Below are positions 21,231-30,922 of a stretch of 64,000 nucleotides of DNA, in pieces. The DNA lies in contig CM030939.1 in assembly GCA_018136815.1 (NCBI GenBank), forward strand, positions 3,713,419 through 3,777,418, in the 5' to 3' direction. Numbering within the stretch: the first letter of the stretch is position 1; every line of letters begins with the position of its first letter. The stretch comes from Isochrysis galbana (taxonomy: Eukaryota; Haptophyta; Isochrysidales; Isochrysidaceae). The position numbers and the translations under genes were made by a program. The notes below the pieces were generated by a model. The model was not told the DNA's origin, did not search any database, and worked only from the letters and a program-made list of their open reading frames with translations.

Positions 21231-21893
21231 GCTACATCTTTTCTCTTTTCCCCCCCATTTTCCCCTCGAAGCTCCTCCTCATTTATTGGTGCCGTTGCCG
21301 ATAAAATTTCTTCAATTTCCTATCTCATCCTTTGTTTGGCCCTTCATCGTCTCGTCACGTTCTGCTATCTTAATCTTATCCTTTGCTCTTTTCCTTCGAC
21401 TTCACCGGCATAGCTTCTAGAGGCTTGTTGCCACTTGTTTCCCCTTTGTTGTCCTTTGTCCTCTGCCCTTGCGGTAGCCTTGAGTGGCGAGCTGGCCTTT
21501 GCCCTTGGGGTTGCCTTGAGCTTGAGCGGCGAGCCGGCCGAGTCGGAGCTGGCTAGGCTCGTCGCATTTGTGCATTTGTGGGCTGTTGCTGTTGCTAGCC
21601 CGGTCACTCACTGGGGGGGTGCGGAGGGCGAAATCGGTAATGGGCAAATGGAGGCCTAAATAAGCTTTCTTTAGGTTCTGGTATGAGAGATCAGCAAAAA
21701 AAATGGGGGGTCCGCCGGCAAAATTTTCGAAAAACGGCCAATTTTAAGCCTCCGAAGACCAAGAGCTGAAAAGTATTCGGGCCCCCCTCCGGTATATTTT
21801 TACTGATGCCCTTCATGCAAGGCATGCACAACTAGTGACGGAGCCATAAGCGCTACCAGCTCATACCCTCCACGAAATGTGCTTCTCTACACA

Positions 21894-22085
21894 TTATATG
21901 ATCATCGACACAGATTGCGATTGAAATCGATATGTTCTCGAACACGCGATGACTACTGGCTCGTAGGCAGAGGGCCGTTCGATCGAGCCGGCAGCTGACG
22001 CGGCCGTGAAAGAGTCGTTGGTTGTTGCTTGCGGGAATATATCCGAGAGGTCATAGTAGGAGTCGGGTCTGACAGTGTCTGCCAT
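21894..22085 (-). pseudogene. Retroelement ORF start (MADT family), second copy
   Basis: MADTVRPDSYYDLSDIFPQA through PSAYEPVVIAC closely matches the plus-strand frame at 9,758. It ends after about 60 residues by truncation or frame loss. The upstream leader at 22,086-22,600 also matches 9,290-9,757 (inverted). Confidence 0.6.
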
Positions 22086-22600
22086 CGAGTGCTAGGGACG
22101 AAGAGGGAGACGGAGGTTCGGAGGCTCGCAACGCGCGGCGTTGGAGGGTAGGGACGAGGCTAGCTAGCGAGCTAGTGGAAGAGAGAGAATGAGAACGAGA
22201 GCTTCTTAGGTCCAAGGTAGACACGAGGGACTACAACGCAGGGACTCCAAAAAAGCTGCCGGCACACGGACACACACGAACTAAACCAAACAGGGCGAAA
22301 ACTAACCACACCCAGGACGGACTGCCAAGCGTCGGTACCAAGGCAGCTTATCGGCGCACGGACATGCGACAGAGGAGTCGGAACAACGAGAGCAGACCTC
22401 GCTGGGGAGCTACAACCGATGCACGAAGAGAAGACAGAAGACTACAACCGATGCACGAAGAGAAGACAGAAGACAGTCATGGAACGTTTGATGACATCGA
22501 AAGAAAGTAAGAGAAGGGGTGGAATGTCAACCGACGAGACCTTGAGGCTTAAAATAACCTACAGGTTAGAAGTAAAAGTCTGTCATCGTATGGAATACGA
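22086..22600 (-). repeat. Retroelement 5' leader, inverted copy of 9,290-9,757
   Basis: Shares the leader blocks with 9,290-9,757. A 34-bp segment (ACAACCGATGCACGAAGAGA and following) is tandemly duplicated here at about 22,411-22,480. Confidence 0.65.
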
Positions 22601-23504
22601 CACTCCCCGACTAAATTCGAGTCGTCTCGACGAGCGGCATGGAAGGAGAACAAAGCAACCGAAATAGAAGAAACCCAGAATTAGAACAACGAGGCGAGAG
22701 AAACCCAAGATAACTGAGAAACCAAACATTGAAGGCGACGCTGAAAATAGAAGACGAGAGCACCCGTGGGTCCTTTGAGCACAAATTCGGAAGCTTGACG
22801 CGGCAACCTATTTGTACGCATCGTCCCACCCATTTCTCCCTTTTACAGGAGTTTTGCTCGGGTGTTGCGGTGGGTGCAACCGCAGACGACACGCGTCTCA
22901 TGTCCTGCAAACAACGGCGATCAACGAAGAAAGAGGAACAATCTGCAACAACGACGAAAGGGAGGGAATGATTCCGAAGACACGCGAAATTCGGCGAAGT
23001 GCGATCTCCGACAACCCTATTATTGGAGTCAAAGAGAGAAGTCACAGAGGGGAAAGGGGGAAAGGCCGCGGACGGAGAGTCGAGCGATGGCAGCGAGGAA
23101 CGGAGCCATGATGACCGAGGAGGAGGTCGACCGTCGCCGCACCGAGCTCCGCAAGTCACGAACACACCGGAATCATTCACCCAAACCAAGCAAATTATCA
23201 AGCAACCGCGACCCCAAATCACCGATAACTCAAACACGTCGCGAGAGACGGAGAGAGAGAGCGAGAGAGAGAGAGACTCCGCAGCGACGGCCGGAGCGTG
23301 TCTCCGTTGTAACTTCCCACGTAGCGGAGAGTCCGAAGGGGAGCGTCATGTCGCGCGACCACGGCGATCACTTTGGATACAGATCGCAACGAGATGTCTT
23401 CACGACAGAGGAAATCTTGCCGTTGAGCATGAACCTTCTAGATGCTTCTAACGAACGACCCTGAATAGCAACTAAGGGGAAGAAACACCAAAGGGGCCAA
23501 GGGC
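22601..23504. other. Retroelement-like debris, no gene supported
   Basis: A 208-residue minus-strand frame (22,611-23,237) is Ser/Cys/Phe-rich without a recognisable domain. GAGA runs lie near 23,250. It lies between two repeat blocks and is likely repeat sequence. Confidence 0.4.
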
Positions 23505-23940
23505 TTGCATGTAGCTTGCATCAAGGGGAAAGATTCCCTCACCTAAGAAGCGAACCTACACTAATCTCCAAGGGGAGATGGCAAATTAAACCTCAAATCT
23601 CGAGCGGATAGAGCAACCGACTCGCTCGCCAAAACCTTGACCGAGAAGAAAGAAGCAAGGACCTACAAGCCAAGGGTAGCGGACCTAGGGAATGTGAGAG
23701 GAAGTTTCCAAACGCCAACGCCAAATGCCGAACGCGGGGATTCAACGAAACCCTAACCAGGCCAAGCAGAACCTACGAAGAACAGGCCTGGACAACAACG
23801 AAAGTCAGCAGGTCCCAAGAAAGAACCGGAACCCAACAAGAAACAACAAGCCTTGCAAGAAGCTAAACAAGCCTTCACAAGGTAACTCGAGAGCCTGAGA
23901 CAAGCGCGCAGCGAGTGACAGGCGACCTGGCTCCTTTGGG
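23505..23940. repeat. Dispersed repeat, second copy at 56,998-57,375
   Basis: Shares long near-identical blocks with 56,998-57,375 in the same orientation (for example GGGGAAAGATTCCCTCACCT and AATCTCGAGCGGATAGAGCA, then AACCCTAACCAGGCCAAGCA). The type of element is unclear. I see no gene in 23,941-24,632. Confidence 0.8.
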
Positions 23941-24632
23941 TCAAGATTACCCGAAAGGAGGAAACCTGGAATCTAGACCTGACAAACAGGCTAGAAGGAA
24001 CGAAACGAGAACTCGAATTCTAGATCGCTAGGGACGAACCCTACCAACCTAGATGTACCTGAGCTTCGCCGTGTGGCCGCACGACGAAGGACCTGGAAAT
24101 AAGAGCCTAGAAATCGCATCATCTAGGATGAATGCGACAGTCTGTCTTTGGTTTTCTGGGCTGGCGGTCTGTTTCTTGCGGGGGTGTATCCCGCTACGGC
24201 CTCCTAGCCCTAGCATGAAGACAAATAAAAATTCGAACGCGAAATGCGATTTTTGTGTACCATGTACCATACACGAATGTTGAAGACAATAGAAAATGAT
24301 GTTGAACGACCTGTGGGCAGATTCACACAGACAGACTCACAAGGTTCCTAGGACGCCGGACCCGATGGATTGGGGCCCTCACGTGCACTCCTGACCAACT
24401 CGCCGCAGAGTTCTACTCGCGCGCGACGAAATTACGCTCGCTACAGGATCTAGAGGCCCTTTCGCACGCTGCCGACGCGATCCGCAGTGGGAGACATGGC
24501 GCGCGCGGGGATGCTCCCGCGGCGCATGCGGCCACCTGACACCATAACACGAAAGCTGGCGCCAAAGAAGCGCCCTCCAAACGAAATGATGCCCCCCCAC
24601 ACCGGCTGGCGCGCTGACGTGAGCATTTCCTC

Positions 24633-25604
24633 TTACCCTCCACCCCCACCCCCACATTCCCCCTCCTTGCCCAAGTTGCCCAAGTTGCCCAAGCGGCGGG
24701 CGCCTCCGTCCGCGATGCGCCCGCGTCGCACAACGCCTACGATGACTGCCACATCGTCGAGTTTGCCCCCGTCGAAGCGGTAGCCCTCTTGCGCTGCGGC
24801 GTTAGAGAATGGCGTCTGCAGCCCCTCCTCGTCCTGGCGGCGTCCGACGGCGGCGGCCGCGTCGCCGATCGCGCGCGCAGCCGCATCGAGCCCGGTGCGC
24901 GCCTCAACTGCGCCTGGCGCAAGCAGGGCTGCAAGGTGCTGGGCAACCTCGAGCTGTACGCGCGTATCGAACAAGTTGTCGAGCACGCCATCAGTCGCCA
25001 CTACCAGTACGTCGCCCGGCCGCGCCTCGGCGCTCAGCTCGTCGCCGTCCGCGGCTTGCTCAAAGGCGTCGTCGACCGAGAGCTGGTATGGGCAGTTGAA
25101 GTAGTGGGTTTGGTCAGCCGTTCGCAGCACGATGCGCGGCCAGGTGAAGGTGCCCTGCCGGAATCGCCGCGGCGCGGGCCGGAGCAACATCGCGCCGCAG
25201 TCTCCCACGTTGAGCAGCCGAAGCGTTGCGCGCTCTTCGGATACGTCCTCGGCCGCCTCGAGCTGGCCGACGAGCAGTGTGGAGGCGCCACCAAGGGGTT
25301 TCCTTGCAAAAGCATCACGGGCGGCGGCGAGCATAGCTGGCAGCCGGCTCGAACCTCCGCTAAGTGCGTCCTCGCAGTGGCGGAGCAGCGCGCGCGAGAA
25401 CTCGCCTGGGTCGACGTCCGTGCTGGCCGACCCGCCCACTCCGTCGGCAACGCCAAACACACCCGTGGCGTCATCGCAGAAGAAGGCGTCTTCACCTCCT
25501 CGTGCCGCCTTGTCGGGATGTGGCACGCTCGCCGCGGCGAAGAGCATGTGCAGTTGGCGAGCGCGCGGTGCGCCACCCCCCACCGCGCGGCGTGCGAGCA
25601 GCAT
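24633..25604 (-). CDS. PPTC7/PTC7-like PP2C-family Ser/Thr phosphatase
   Basis: Metal-dependent protein phosphatase of the short PTC7 group, mitochondrial or plastid in other eukaryotes, where it controls coenzyme Q synthesis and mitophagy. The metal-binding residues are visible in order: GGEDAFF, VADGVGG (with the family's WAS-like SAS and VDPGEFSR), LNVGDCGAMLL, ATDGVLDNL and LDDVAVIVGVV. The N-terminus from Met 25,604 (MLLARRAVGGGAPRARQL) is a basic amphipathic leader suiting organelle import. An in-frame Met at 25,748 is possible but lies in a region close to the low-complexity tract. The C-terminus ends in a glycine run encoded by a CCCCCACC repeat. No intron is needed. Transcribed divergently from the helicase gene. 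Confidence 0.87.
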   Translation of the reverse strand: MLLARRAVGGGAPRARQLHMLFAAASVPHPDKAARGGEDAFFCDDATGVFGVADGVGGSASTDVDPGEFSRALLRHCEDALSGGSSRLPAMLAAARDAFARKPLGGASTLLVGQLEAAEDVSEERATLRLLNVGDCGAMLLRPAPRRFRQGTFTWPRIVLRTADQTHYFNCPYQLSVDDAFEQAADGDELSAEARPGDVLVVATDGVLDNLFDTRVQLEVAQHLAALLAPGAVEARTGLDAAARAIGDAAAAVGRRQDEEGLQTPFSNAAAQEGYRFDGGKLDDVAVIVGVVRRGRIADGGARRLGNLGNLGKEGECGGGGGG

Positions 25605-25749
25605 CGGTGCCCGGAGGGCCGGGAGGGGGAGGGGTGGGGCGGCCGGGTGCGAGGGTGCGCGGGCTATCTGTCCTTTTTTAGAAGTAGACTCCCGAGTACC
25701 ACAGAGAGCCTTGAGTAGGAGTATTTTTGTAGATGGGGCGAACTGCATC

Positions 25750-26580
25750 CGTCGTCCCCTGGCCCTCGGCTTGCTGGCGCTCCCCCCCTCCCGCGCGCGG
25801 CCTCCCCGCCCAGCCCCCCCTTCCCCCCCTTCCCCCCCCCCCTTCCTACGCCCAGAAGCATCCTTCCCCCCCCCACCCCCCCCCACCCCCCCACCCCTTT
25901 CTCCCCCCCCCCCCACCCGCACCACCCCTCTCCGCTTCTTCCCCGCGCACCCAGAAGGCTTCTTCTCTCTGTACCCTGCCCCCCCTCTTCTTCTCTCCCC
26001 CTGCCTCGCTCTCTCTCTCCCTCTCCCTCTCTCCCTCTCCCTCTTCTCCCCCTCCGTCTCGCTCTCACTCTCTCTCCCCCTCTCCCCCCCCCGCTCCCTG
26101 CCCTCCTCACTCTCTCTTCCTTCTCTCTCCCCCTCTCTCTTACACTTCTCCACCTCCCTACATCCCCTTGCTCCCGCCTGCCTCCCCCTTCCCTCCTCTC
26201 CCTCCCCTCCCTCCACAGCAGAGAGACTCTCCTTCCTCTCCCTCCCTCCCTCTCCCCCCACCCTTCTCCACTCCCTCACCCGCCCTCACATAGTCTTCCT
26301 CCTTCTTCCCTTCCCCCCCCCGCCGCCCTCCCGGCCTCTGCCTCTCTCTCCCCTGCTCCTCGGCCAACCCTCCTCTGCGCCAACACAGAGACACGGGGAC
26401 AGGCTCTGGCTCTGGCGTGTTGGCAAAGGGCCGCAGCTGCCCTTGCCACTCCCTCTCTCCCTCTCCTTCCTGGCGGCTAGTACGGGCGCAGCGACACAGA
26501 GGGGCAGGCGTGCGCGGCCTCTCGAACCCTTCCCACCCCACAAGCTCTCCCGCTCTCCTTCCTCCCCCCTCACCTCCCCC
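25750..26580. repeat. About 830-bp pyrimidine tract in a divergent promoter
   Basis: Almost pure C/T on the plus strand (CCCCCC, CTCTCC, TTCTCTC blocks) between the PP2C gene (minus) and the helicase gene (plus). Long Pro/Ser/Leu or Glu/Gly/Arg frames on both strands are by-products. Such homopurine-homopyrimidine tracts can form triplex DNA; a promoter role is inference from position only. Confidence 0.75.
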
Positions 26581-26612
26581 CCTTTTGTTTGTGGCGCCTG
26601 ACGTTCCGTGTG

Positions 26613-29600
26613 ATGCCTCGCGACGAGCCTCGTCACAAAGAGCGCTCGCGGGAGCGTCGGCGAAGCCCGGAGCGCAAGCGGGGGCGGGAGGAGCGGCATG
26701 AGCGCGACGACAAGCGTGCGCGTCACAGCCTTGCACCCGAGCATGTTGAGGCACAGCGGCAGGAGGCGATGCGCGCAAAGGCGCAGGCGAGACTCGAGGC
26801 GGAGAAGCGTGCCGCCGCCATCGCCGCCAAGCTATCGCAGAAGACTGTGGAGAAGCAGCCACAGCCGGCTGTCGAGCCTGCGCCCGCTGCGTCTGCCGCG
26901 CTACTGGAGGCGCCACATGTTGCACCAGAGTCAGCGCCTCCAGTGCCAGCCACGTCGGTGCACACGCCTGCGGTGCCGCCTTCTTCCGCCATCGAGACAA
27001 TGTGCACGTCGAGCGCTCTCGTCGACGAAGCAGCGGAGAATTCCTACTTTGATGAGGTCGTCGATCAGCAGCACCCGCGGCGGCAGCCGCGCGCCGCCAC
27101 TAACGGCCATGCGGATGCCAATGGCTACGCTGAGCCGTCCGACGACCCACTCGAGCAGTACATGGCGCAAGTCTCGTCGCGACTCTATCTTCCTGACGAG
27201 CAGAATGGCGACAGCGCGGCGCGCGCAACGCAGCGCACCTCACGCTGTCTCTGCTTCGAGAACCTTATCACGCCAGAGCGCGCCGCTGCGAGCCCGGACG
27301 AGGCACAGGCAGTGCGCCAGGAAACGGGGCACGAGTGCTCCAAATGGGGCCGACTGCTACGCGTGCACGTGCCGTGCTCTAGCGGTGAGGATGGGGGCGT
27401 GCCGCCAACGGGCGGCGGACTAGGCAGAGTCTTCGTCGAGTTTGAGGACGAGGCGGCCGCCGTTGCGTGTGCGCGTGCCCTCGACGGCCGCCTATTTGAC
27501 GGCATGCGCGTGAGTGCCTTCTTTTACCCGCTCGGCAGCTTTTATGAGGGTGAGTTTGACGAGGCGGGCGCACCGCTGCAGCAGACCTCCATCACGTGGG
27601 ACGATATCGTGGCAATGAACTCGCGTCCAGCCTCGGCGTGGGACACGATGCACGGCGGCAACGAGCCCGCCTCATCGTCCAACCCTTACGGCCAGAGCGA
27701 TGTCGAGCAGAGCGACGTCGAAGAAGACGCGGGAGCAGTGGCCGATGAGCCCGCCAACTTCCATGCCGAGTTCATGCAGCGCCTGCGGCAACAGGCCGAC
27801 GATGCCGCGCGCGCGAGAGAGAAGGCGGCGCAGGAACTGATGGACGCGGGTGACGATGCGATGGATGCGCTCGTTGAGGAGTTCCCCGACATGGCGGAGC
27901 ACGCAGACGTGGAGAGCGGCTCCGATTCAGACGATGCGGGCGGTGGTGTTGCTGCGCGTGCAGAGCGCGCGCGCGCTGCTAAAAAAGAGCTGCCACGCGT
28001 CGACCACTCGCAGATTACCTACCCGCCCTTCCGCAAGGCCTTCTATATCGAGGTGCCCGAGATTCAGCGGATGACCGACGAGGAAGTGGCGGCTGCGCGA
28101 CTCGCGATGGACAAGCTGCGCGTGCGTGGAAAGCGCGTGCCGAAGCCGATCCGAAAGTGGACGCAGTGCGGCCTCTCGGACGCTGTGCTTGCCGTGATCG
28201 AGCGCGCAGGTTACAATGCCCCGTTCCCCATTCAGGCGCAGGCACTGCCCGCTATCATGCAGGGGCGCGATGTCATCGCCATCGCAAAGACAGGATCGGG
28301 GAAGACAATGGGCTACACACTCCCCATGTTGCGGCACGTGCTCGATCAGCCGCCGCTCGCAAACGGCGATGGGCCGGTCGCGCTCATCATGGTTCCGACG
28401 CGCGAGCTGGCGATGCAGGTGTACCGCGAGGTGCACAAGTTCAGCCGGGCAACCGGCATCCGCGTTGTCGCCATCTATGGCGGCGCGCCTGTCAAGCAGC
28501 AGATTGCCGAACTCAAGCGTGGCGCCGAAGTGGTGGTGTGCACGCCCGGACGAATGATCGACATGCTAACCGCCAATGCGGGCCGTGTGACCAACCTGCG
28601 GCGCGTCACCTACGTAGTGCTCGACGAGGCAGACCGCATGTTCGACATGGGATTCGCGCCGCAGATCGACCGGATCGTGGCCAACACGCGACCCGACCGG
28701 CAGACGATGCTTTTCTCCGCCACTTTCCCCTCCGCCGTCGAGAAACTCGCACGCGGCGTCCTCACCAAGCCGGTGCAGATTGTCGCGGGTGGTATCTCTG
28801 TCGTCTCCAACACCATCGAGCAGCATGTCGAGGTGCTCACCCAAGAGGCCAAGCTGCCCCGGCTGTGCGAGCTACTGCGGCGACACTATGACGACGGTCA
28901 GCTGCTCGTCTTCGTCGACACCAAGGAGGCATGTGACGCGCTTTTCCGCGAGCTGCTCAGACAGCAGCTGCCGTGCTCGACGCTGCACGGTGGGATGGGG
29001 CAAGACGACCGGGACTCGACAATCGCAGATTTCAAGGCGGGCAACATCTCGCTGCTCGTAGCCACATCGGTTGCTGCGCGCGGACTTGACGTCAAGGATC
29101 TTGTGTGTGTCATCAACTACGAGGTGCCAAACCACTACGAGGACTACGTACACCGCGTAGGGCGGACGGGGCGGGCAGGCGCACATGGCGTGGCGTACAC
29201 CTTTATCACTCCAGAGGAAGAGAAGTATGCGCCCGACCTAGTCAAGGCGATGGAGGCAGCAGGGCAGGAGCCGCCCGATGAGGTTGTCTGCATGGCCAAT
29301 GCGTACGACTCTAAACGAAAGGCGGGCGAACTGCTCACCAAGGACTACCGTACGTCGGGCTTCAAGTCGGGCCGCGGCATCGCGTTGGACGCCGAGTCGA
29401 TTGCGCGTGAAGAGCGCAAGAAGCGGGCGGCGCGCGCGAGAGAACGGGCGGCTGCGGGCATTGATGGCGAGGAGCTACCCTCCTCTGAGGATGAGGAAGA
29501 GGCGGCTGGCGCGGGGGGTGCTGGCCCTAGTGGCGCAAGCGGGGGCCCTAGCGGTGCCGCTGCTGACGACATTATTGCAGCGGCGGCCAAAGCGGCGCGC

Positions 29601-30176
29601 GCTCTGCAGGCACAGCTGGGCAACGCCAAAGGGGCAGCCGACGCGGGCGTGGAGGTGCAGCGCCGCATGCTCGAGATGGCCAAGAAGGCTGGGGTCGCAG
29701 GCGGCGAGGCGGCGTCGCCGGCTCCCCTCAACCCGCATATCGCTGCGCTGCCCGAGGAGACACAGCGCGCTATCGCTGCGGCCACCAAGAAGGCACAGGA
29801 GCAAGTGCAGCTCATGACCAAGCAAAAGGCAGCGACTGGCCTCCTACTAGCCCAGCCCGAGATGCCTCAACGGCACGTGTCCGAGCTCGAGATCAACGAC
29901 TACCCGCAGACTGCGCGGTGGAAAGTGACGCATCGTGACTCTATCCTTGCCATCCAGGAGTGGACCAAGGCGGCAATCATCGCCAAGGGTGCCTACTATC
30001 CGCCCGGCCGCAACCCGCCGGCCGGCGAGCGCAAGCTTTATCTTCGGATCGAGGCCGAGTCGGCCGAGGGCCTGAAAGCGGCACGCAAGGAGCTCAAGCG
30101 CATCCTGCAGGAGCAGTCTGCCATGGCAGCCCCCGACGATGCGTCCACCAACCGCTATGCTAAGTACAAGGTGTAA
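26613..30176 (+). CDS. PRP5: Prp5/DDX46-like DEAD-box RNA helicase with N-terminal U2AF-homology motif
   Basis: Spliceosomal ATPase that remodels U2 snRNP at the branch site. The protein has 1,187 residues and no intron. Residues 1-35 are RS/RE-rich. DDPLEQYM at 177 resembles the DPLD motif by which Prp5 contacts SF3B1. Residues about 212-317 form an RRM-type domain with U2AF-homology features: CLCFENLITPE, ECSKWG, GRVFVEFEDEAAA, then GRLFDGMRV (Arg-Xaa-Phe at 293-295) and FYPLGSFYEGEF. The helicase core is complete: AKTGSGKT (558-565), PTRELA, DEAD (671-674), SAT, HRVGRTGR (847 on). The C-terminus (SELEINDYPQTARWKVT and a KH-like end) is diagnostic of DDX46/Prp5/RH42. The UHM domain is not part of the yeast or human protein as I know them. 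Start chosen at the first ATG after the pyrimidine tract. Confidence 0.93.
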   Translation: MPRDEPRHKERSRERRRSPERKRGREERHERDDKRARHSLAPEHVEAQRQEAMRAKAQARLEAEKRAAAIAAKLSQKTVEKQPQPAVEPAPAASAALLEAPHVAPESAPPVPATSVHTPAVPPSSAIETMCTSSALVDEAAENSYFDEVVDQQHPRRQPRAATNGHADANGYAEPSDDPLEQYMAQVSSRLYLPDEQNGDSAARATQRTSRCLCFENLITPERAAASPDEAQAVRQETGHECSKWGRLLRVHVPCSSGEDGGVPPTGGGLGRVFVEFEDEAAAVACARALDGRLFDGMRVSAFFYPLGSFYEGEFDEAGAPLQQTSITWDDIVAMNSRPASAWDTMHGGNEPASSSNPYGQSDVEQSDVEEDAGAVADEPANFHAEFMQRLRQQADDAARAREKAAQELMDAGDDAMDALVEEFPDMAEHADVESGSDSDDAGGGVAARAERARAAKKELPRVDHSQITYPPFRKAFYIEVPEIQRMTDEEVAAARLAMDKLRVRGKRVPKPIRKWTQCGLSDAVLAVIERAGYNAPFPIQAQALPAIMQGRDVIAIAKTGSGKTMGYTLPMLRHVLDQPPLANGDGPVALIMVPTRELAMQVYREVHKFSRATGIRVVAIYGGAPVKQQIAELKRGAEVVVCTPGRMIDMLTANAGRVTNLRRVTYVVLDEADRMFDMGFAPQIDRIVANTRPDRQTMLFSATFPSAVEKLARGVLTKPVQIVAGGISVVSNTIEQHVEVLTQEAKLPRLCELLRRHYDDGQLLVFVDTKEACDALFRELLRQQLPCSTLHGGMGQDDRDSTIADFKAGNISLLVATSVAARGLDVKDLVCVINYEVPNHYEDYVHRVGRTGRAGAHGVAYTFITPEEEKYAPDLVKAMEAAGQEPPDEVVCMANAYDSKRKAGELLTKDYRTSGFKSGRGIALDAESIAREERKKRAARARERAAAGIDGEELPSSEDEEEAAGAGGAGPSGASGGPSGAAADDIIAAAAKAARALQAQLGNAKGAADAGVEVQRRMLEMAKKAGVAGGEAASPAPLNPHIAALPEETQRAIAAATKKAQEQVQLMTKQKAATGLLLAQPEMPQRHVSELEINDYPQTARWKVTHRDSILAIQEWTKAAIIAKGAYYPPGRNPPAGERKLYLRIEAESAEGLKAARKELKRILQEQSAMAAPDDASTNRYAKYKV

Positions 30177-30594
30177 CAACATGGCAGGCGAGCCGGTCCG
30201 GCTCGGCTAGCGAGCTCGGGCCTCCGCGCGCCGCGCAACTGGCTCACGGCGCGCGCCACAAGTGGCCTTTTTCCCTTTTGCAGCCTGTCGGTGTGCGCGC
30301 GTGTCCCATCCTTTCGCGGACGGCGCTTTTCAGGAAGGCATTCGCACGCGACGAACACCTCCGACGCGGCGCAGAGTTGCCGCATCCGCCTTAACCCATC
30401 TGTCGTGCTCTACGCCCCACTAGGATGAGTGGCCCCTGACGCCCTTTGCATGAGTCCGATGCCAACAAAGCACCACCTGTACTGTACCTCCACTTCCCAC
30501 TGAACTACTGCATGCTAACTATGCCTGCTACAGCTTTACCCGAGACCGCTAACCATCACGCGTGCCCTGTGCACGCGGGTACGTCTAGCACAAA
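30177..30594. other. Intergenic, 3' flank of the helicase gene
   Basis: No gene or RNA recognised. Confidence 0.5.
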
Positions 30595-30720
30595 TGCTAA
30601 AAAAAAACTTCTTAATAATCTCGCCGCGCGCGCGACCCTGCACCTCCTCCCTGCAGCCACGCCCGCTTCCCTTACCCCCCCTCCACCTGCCTTGCGGCGC
30701 GTCCCCTCGTGCTCTACCTA
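30595..30720 (+). repeat. Retroposon 5' module, inverted relative to the one at 32,400-32,540
   Basis: AAAAAAACTTCTTAATAATC followed by TCGCCGCGCGCGCGAC matches the reverse complement of 32,540-32,490. Related starts occur at 44,619 (minus), 48,905 (plus), 52,260 (minus) and 55,185 (plus). Confidence 0.7.
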
Positions 30721-30922
30721 GGGGCTGGGTGAAGTGGGTTTCCAGTGGCGGACGGTGTGCGCCGGTCCCCGACGGCTTATCGCTCTCCTTCCTTCTACGC
30801 CGCCGGGCTACCGGTTTCTTCTTAGTCCTTTTCGCGCCGGGTGCCGGGCGTCTGGTGTACGGTGCGTCTGCTGTGGGTGCCAGCCGGGTGAGCGGCGGTA
30901 CGCCTTGTGGGAGCGTTCGTTA

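Noticed and set aside
22611-23237. 208-residue minus-strand frame
   Set aside because: Ser/Cys/Phe-rich, no recognisable domain, embedded between retroelement leader and a dispersed repeat.
24789-26601. Plus-strand frames of 309 and 489 residues
   Set aside because: Antisense of the PP2C gene continuing into the pyrimidine tract; Pro/Ser/Leu-rich without domains.
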